Shown here piece after piece: positions 61,671 through 64,000 of a DNA stretch of 64,000 nt. The stretch is from Devosia crocina. Its GTDB lineage: Bacteria; Pseudomonadota; Alphaproteobacteria; Rhizobiales; Devosiaceae. The stretch lies in NCBI RefSeq assembly GCF_900116545.1, contig NZ_FPCK01000001.1:1860001-1924000 (forward strand). The letters run 5' to 3'. The position numbers and the translations under genes are program-made. Under the pieces are notes generated by a model, which saw only the letters and a program-made list of their open reading frames with translations, was not told the DNA's origin and ran no database searches. Position 1 is the first letter of the stretch; every line of letters starts with the position of its first letter.

Positions 61671-63628
61671 TCGATCACCACATAGCTGGTCGCGATTTCG
61701 GTGGTCGAAAGAGCTGTAAGCGTCACCAGAAGCCAACGAGCGCTCGTCACCGTCTCGGTCGGCAGATTGCCTCTGAAGTAGGTGCCCCAACTCACCGTGC
61801 GCTCAGTCGTCGTGCCGCCCTTTAGCAGCAGCATGATAGTGTCACCGGCCTCGATATTCGTGGGGTTCGATACCGCCATATTCCCGCTCAGGATGCAGAC
61901 CCGAGCCCATGCATCCGTCCAGACCAGCGACCGGGTCGCGGCATAGGCCAGTGTGACCCAGGCTTTGGCCGCGCCAATCGTATCGGGAGCAACCAGAACG
62001 TCCGCGGTACGAGCCAGCAACTGCGCCGCAGTCGCCTCGTTCATGGCAGCGGCAGCACCGAGAGCTGCCGGCTGAACTGCTGTGTCGGCCTTTGCGCCTT
62101 GAGCCGCCGTGGCTTTGCCATCTAGCGCCTCTTGCAAGCCATCGATGCCGCCGATCGTCGTCGCGCCCGGCGGCCCCTGCAGCTCGGCGAGGGCAATCAG
62201 GTTTGCCCATGCACCGCCCGCCAAGCGCCACTGGACATGCGTTTGAGAGACCTGAAGCTCGATTTCGCGACCGTCAGCACCCGGATTTCCTGGTGAACCG
62301 GGCGCTCCTGGATCGCCATCCGTCCCATCCCTACCGGGCGAGCCTGGCTCGCCCTTGAGATCGACCAGCGCGATCAGATCGGTCCACCCATCCTCTCCCG
62401 CATAGCGCCACTGCACATGCGTCGGAGATTTCTGAAGCTCGACCTCGCGACCATCGGCGCCGTCAGCACCGGGTTCGCCATCATCGCCATCCTCGCCGTC
62501 TGCACCGGGGCTTCCGTCCTGACCAGGAGCACCGTCCGCTCCTTTGCCGAAGGGAATGCCATCAGACCAGCCACTGCCCTGCCGGATGAAGAGTTCGCCC
62601 GTGTCCGTGGAAAGATAAGCAAACCCTTCCGCCTCGCCATCATAAGCAGCGCGCTCCGCAAAGGTGCCAGTGGCATCGACATTGAAGCTGTCGCCCTGTT
62701 CGCCCTTCAGAGACGCCAGCCATTCCGCCCGACTGCCAACGAAGCCTTCAGCAACCGCAACCGCATAGGCATCATCACCCTTGTCACCAACGTCACCCTT
62801 CAGGGCGATGAGTGGAACGACTTCTTTCCAGTCAGTTTCGCCCACATAGCGCCACTGCACGTGGCTTTCAGAAGCGGACAATTCGATTTCGCGGCCATCA
62901 GCCCCCGGATTGCCGGGGTCGCCTTGATCGCCCTGTTCCCCTTTAAGCAATGAGAGCGCGATAAGGTCGCTCCATTCACTGGCCCCAGCATACCGCCATT
63001 GGATATGTGTCTCGCTGGTCTGGAACTGCACCTCACGCCCGTCTGCACCCCGCAGCAATTCCAGCGCCACAAGGTCAGACCAGATCGGATCACCGACAAG
63101 ACGCCATTGCACATGCGTGCCCGAAGATCTGAGCTCGACATTGCGACCGGAAGGTCCAGGCTGTCCCGGCCCGCCCGTAGCGCCCTGGAGTGAAACCCCT
63201 TCCGTCCAGTCGCCCAATGCTGCCGAGAGCTTCACATAGATCAGGAACGGATCGACATCGATCTGCCAAAAGATAAAGCCCTGCGGTTCACCATCAAAGG
63301 CCGCGCGTTGCGCCAGCGTGCCCTTGGCATCGGGCGTGGCATAGTTGCCGGCCGCCAGCAGCTCGAGCAGTTCGCGCACACCGGCCTGCAGCCCATCGGT
63401 GACGATACGGATCTCGTATGGACCGCCTGCCTGCCCCTGTTGCACCCAATCATAGGCCAGGGTCAGCGCCGTATCGCTTTGCACCGAAGCGATGCGCATA
63501 TTGCCATAGGGCGTCCAGAACACGTCGCCTGGCCGCGAAAGGGTAAACCGCGTGTTCTGGCCAGTTACGGCGCGCTCGCCCTGCGCAATGGTCGCCGTGC
63601 CGCCTTTGATTTCGGTAGGAAGTGTCAT
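61667..63628 (-). CDS. Collagen-like phage tail fibre with five W-repeats
   Basis: Large structural protein (653 aa from ATG 63628, with GAGG upstream). The N-terminal ~150 residues should be the virion-attachment part (TLPTEIKGGTATIAQGERAV). The middle has five copies of a ~33-residue unit with THVQWR, a tryptophan and DLIAL, mostly separated by collagen-like Gly-X-X runs (GAPGQDGSPGADGEDGDDGE). A C-terminal coiled or trimerising part (GLQEALDGKATAAQG) and a beta-rich tip end the protein. It is the first gene of the tail-tip operon after a terminator. Confidence 0.88.
   Translation of the reverse strand: MTLPTEIKGGTATIAQGERAVTGQNTRFTLSRPGDVFWTPYGNMRIASVQSDTALTLAYDWVQQGQAGGPYEIRIVTDGLQAGVRELLELLAAGNYATPDAKGTLAQRAAFDGEPQGFIFWQIDVDPFLIYVKLSAALGDWTEGVSLQGATGGPGQPGPSGRNVELRSSGTHVQWRLVGDPIWSDLVALELLRGADGREVQFQTSETHIQWRYAGASEWSDLIALSLLKGEQGDQGDPGNPGADGREIELSASESHVQWRYVGETDWKEVVPLIALKGDVGDKGDDAYAVAVAEGFVGSRAEWLASLKGEQGDSFNVDATGTFAERAAYDGEAEGFAYLSTDTGELFIRQGSGWSDGIPFGKGADGAPGQDGSPGADGEDGDDGEPGADGADGREVELQKSPTHVQWRYAGEDGWTDLIALVDLKGEPGSPGRDGTDGDPGAPGSPGNPGADGREIELQVSQTHVQWRLAGGAWANLIALAELQGPPGATTIGGIDGLQEALDGKATAAQGAKADTAVQPAALGAAAAMNEATAAQLLARTADVLVAPDTIGAAKAWVTLAYAATRSLVWTDAWARVCILSGNMAVSNPTNIEAGDTIMLLLKGGTTTERTVSWGTYFRGNLPTETVTSARWLLVTLTALSTTEIATSYVVIE
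62174..63145 (-). repeat. Five ~100-bp coding repeats in the tail fibre gene
   Basis: The repeat units are at 63047-63145, 62939-63037, 62795-62893, 62351-62449 and 62174-62269. Each encodes R-[NE]-[VI]-[EQ]-[LF]-x4-[STE]-H-[VI]-Q-W-R, followed by G, W and a Leu-rich end with [LQ]-x-G. Copies 2-5 are each introduced by A-D-G. The spacing between copies differs, because of collagen-like inserts. Confidence 0.85.
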
Positions 63629-63644
63629 GGATGCCTCAGGCAAG

Positions 63645-63666
63645 AAAAAGCCCGCTCGAAGCGGGC
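63645..63666 (-). terminator. Terminator upstream of the tail fibre gene
   Basis: The stem GCCCGC-TCGAA-GCGGGC (63650-63666) is followed on the minus strand by TTTTTC. It lies just after the stop at 63668 of the preceding gene and separates it from the fibre gene. Confidence 0.8.
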
Positions 63667-63667
63667 A

Positions 63668-63892
63668 TCAGGACCAGTGTTCGTCGTGTCGGTAGTCGGC
63701 GGGGATCGGCACCTGCGCCTCCAGTCGGTGCGAAGCTGCAATCATCGCCTCGATGAAGGCGAGCATGTCGTCGCGCTCCGGACCGCCCCGCAGGGTGATG
63801 GTGTTCTGCTTGCCCAGCGGGTAGCGCTCGGTGATCCGTCGCTCGCACTCGGCTTTGACGTGGTCGGGCGTGACGGCTCGTTCAAACAGCAT
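63668..63892 (-). CDS. Small phage tail-module protein
   Basis: The 74-aa protein starts MLFERAVTPDHVKAECERRI at ATG 63892, which overlaps the end of the gene upstream by 11 bp. Motifs such as RYPLGKQNTITLRGG and VPIPADYRHDEHW recall short proteins next to tail-fibre genes, but I cannot name a family. A longer start at 63952 would overlap the upstream gene more deeply and is rejected. Confidence 0.65.
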   Translation of the reverse strand: MLFERAVTPDHVKAECERRITERYPLGKQNTITLRGGPERDDMLAFIEAMIAASHRLEAQVPIPADYRHDEHWS

Positions 63893-64000
63893 GGGCGACG
63901 ATCTCCACGAATTGCTGCCGATAGGGAAAGGGCGGCAGGATCGCGAAGCCATAAGTGCCCGGAACTGCCACGCGGAACACGAAAGGCCCCTCCCCGGTCA
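63882..64000 (-). CDS. Phage tail protein, C-terminal end only
   Basis: Only about 39 C-terminal residues are in the window, ending in YRQQFVEIVAHAV and a stop at 63882-63884. The segment VFRVAVPGTYGFAILPPFPY is beta-like. It overlaps the start of the 74-aa gene, so the two are co-translated. Family unknown from this fragment. Confidence 0.55.
   Translation of the reverse strand, partial: TGEGPFVFRVAVPGTYGFAILPPFPYRQQFVEIVAHAV

Larger units (their letters stand above)
55295..64000. mobile_element. Left part of a prophage (continues past the window)
   Basis: After tRNA-Arg come small phage-type proteins, a lysis block with a GH108 muramidase and membrane proteins, a DUF4376 protein, a collagen-like tail fibre and further tail genes. 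Most are on the minus strand, with three plus-strand cargo genes between lysis and tail blocks. No integrase, terminase or capsid genes are in view. It could be an intact prophage, a remnant or a tailocin. Confidence 0.75.

Overview
The window is chromosomal DNA from an alphaproteobacterium, most likely Hyphomicrobiales (Rhizobiales), with a Devosia-like relative as my best but unproven guess. The reasons are a high-GC genome, the fused layout secE-nusG-rplKAJL-rpoBC followed by rpsL-rpsG-fusA-tuf-rpsJ-rplCD, a tRNA-Trp upstream of secE, an aapJQMP general amino-acid transporter, and an NDUFS4-type complex I accessory subunit.

Layout. 1-20656 is the transcription/translation cluster, all on the minus strand (rplD fragment, rplC, rpsJ, tuf, fusA, rpsG, rpsL; then rpoC, rpoB, rplL, rplJ, rplA, rplK, nusG, secE). 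Plus-strand genes break it twice: a flavin monooxygenase-like gene plus an aldo/keto reductase between rpsL and rpoC, and a small conserved protein plus a large membrane protein between secE and its usual neighbour tRNA-Trp. 22936-29017 holds four tRNAs (Trp, Tyr, Gly, Asn), an RTX/DUF4214 protein, rlmB, a lipoprotein-type polysaccharide deacetylase, and a benE-mobA pair. 29205-35980 carries an Fsr-like exporter with an AHSA1 protein, a photolyase, a cysteine synthase, a Glyoxalase_8-type fusion protein and a cardiolipin synthase. 35982-41360 is the aap operon with an extra AapJ paralogue at its end. 41587-44988 carries a metC-like lyase, a PAP2 phosphatase, tRNA-Pro, the NDUFS4-type protein and a TraB/GumN protein.

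45023-55169 is a sugar catabolic island. It has an ABC importer (binding protein, two permeases, ATPase), two TIM-barrel isomerase-like enzymes and two Gfo/Idh/MocA oxidoreductases, with a divergent LacI-family repressor and two LacI-type operators about three helical turns apart. Two oxidoreductases plus two TIM-barrel enzymes match the composition of oxidation-elimination-hydration-reduction pathways through 3-keto sugars, such as levoglucosan degradation. The real substrate cannot be read from the sequence.

tRNA-Arg(TCT) at 55218-55294 marks the start of what looks like the left end of a prophage that continues past the window. It holds small phage-type proteins, a lysis block (GH108 muramidase with a C-terminal membrane anchor and three membrane or coiled-coil proteins), and a tail-tip block (DUF4376 protein, beta-rich protein, collagen-like fibre with five W-repeats). 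Opposite-strand cargo genes include a HEPN-like RX4H protein and a second DUF4214 protein. No integrase lies in the window.
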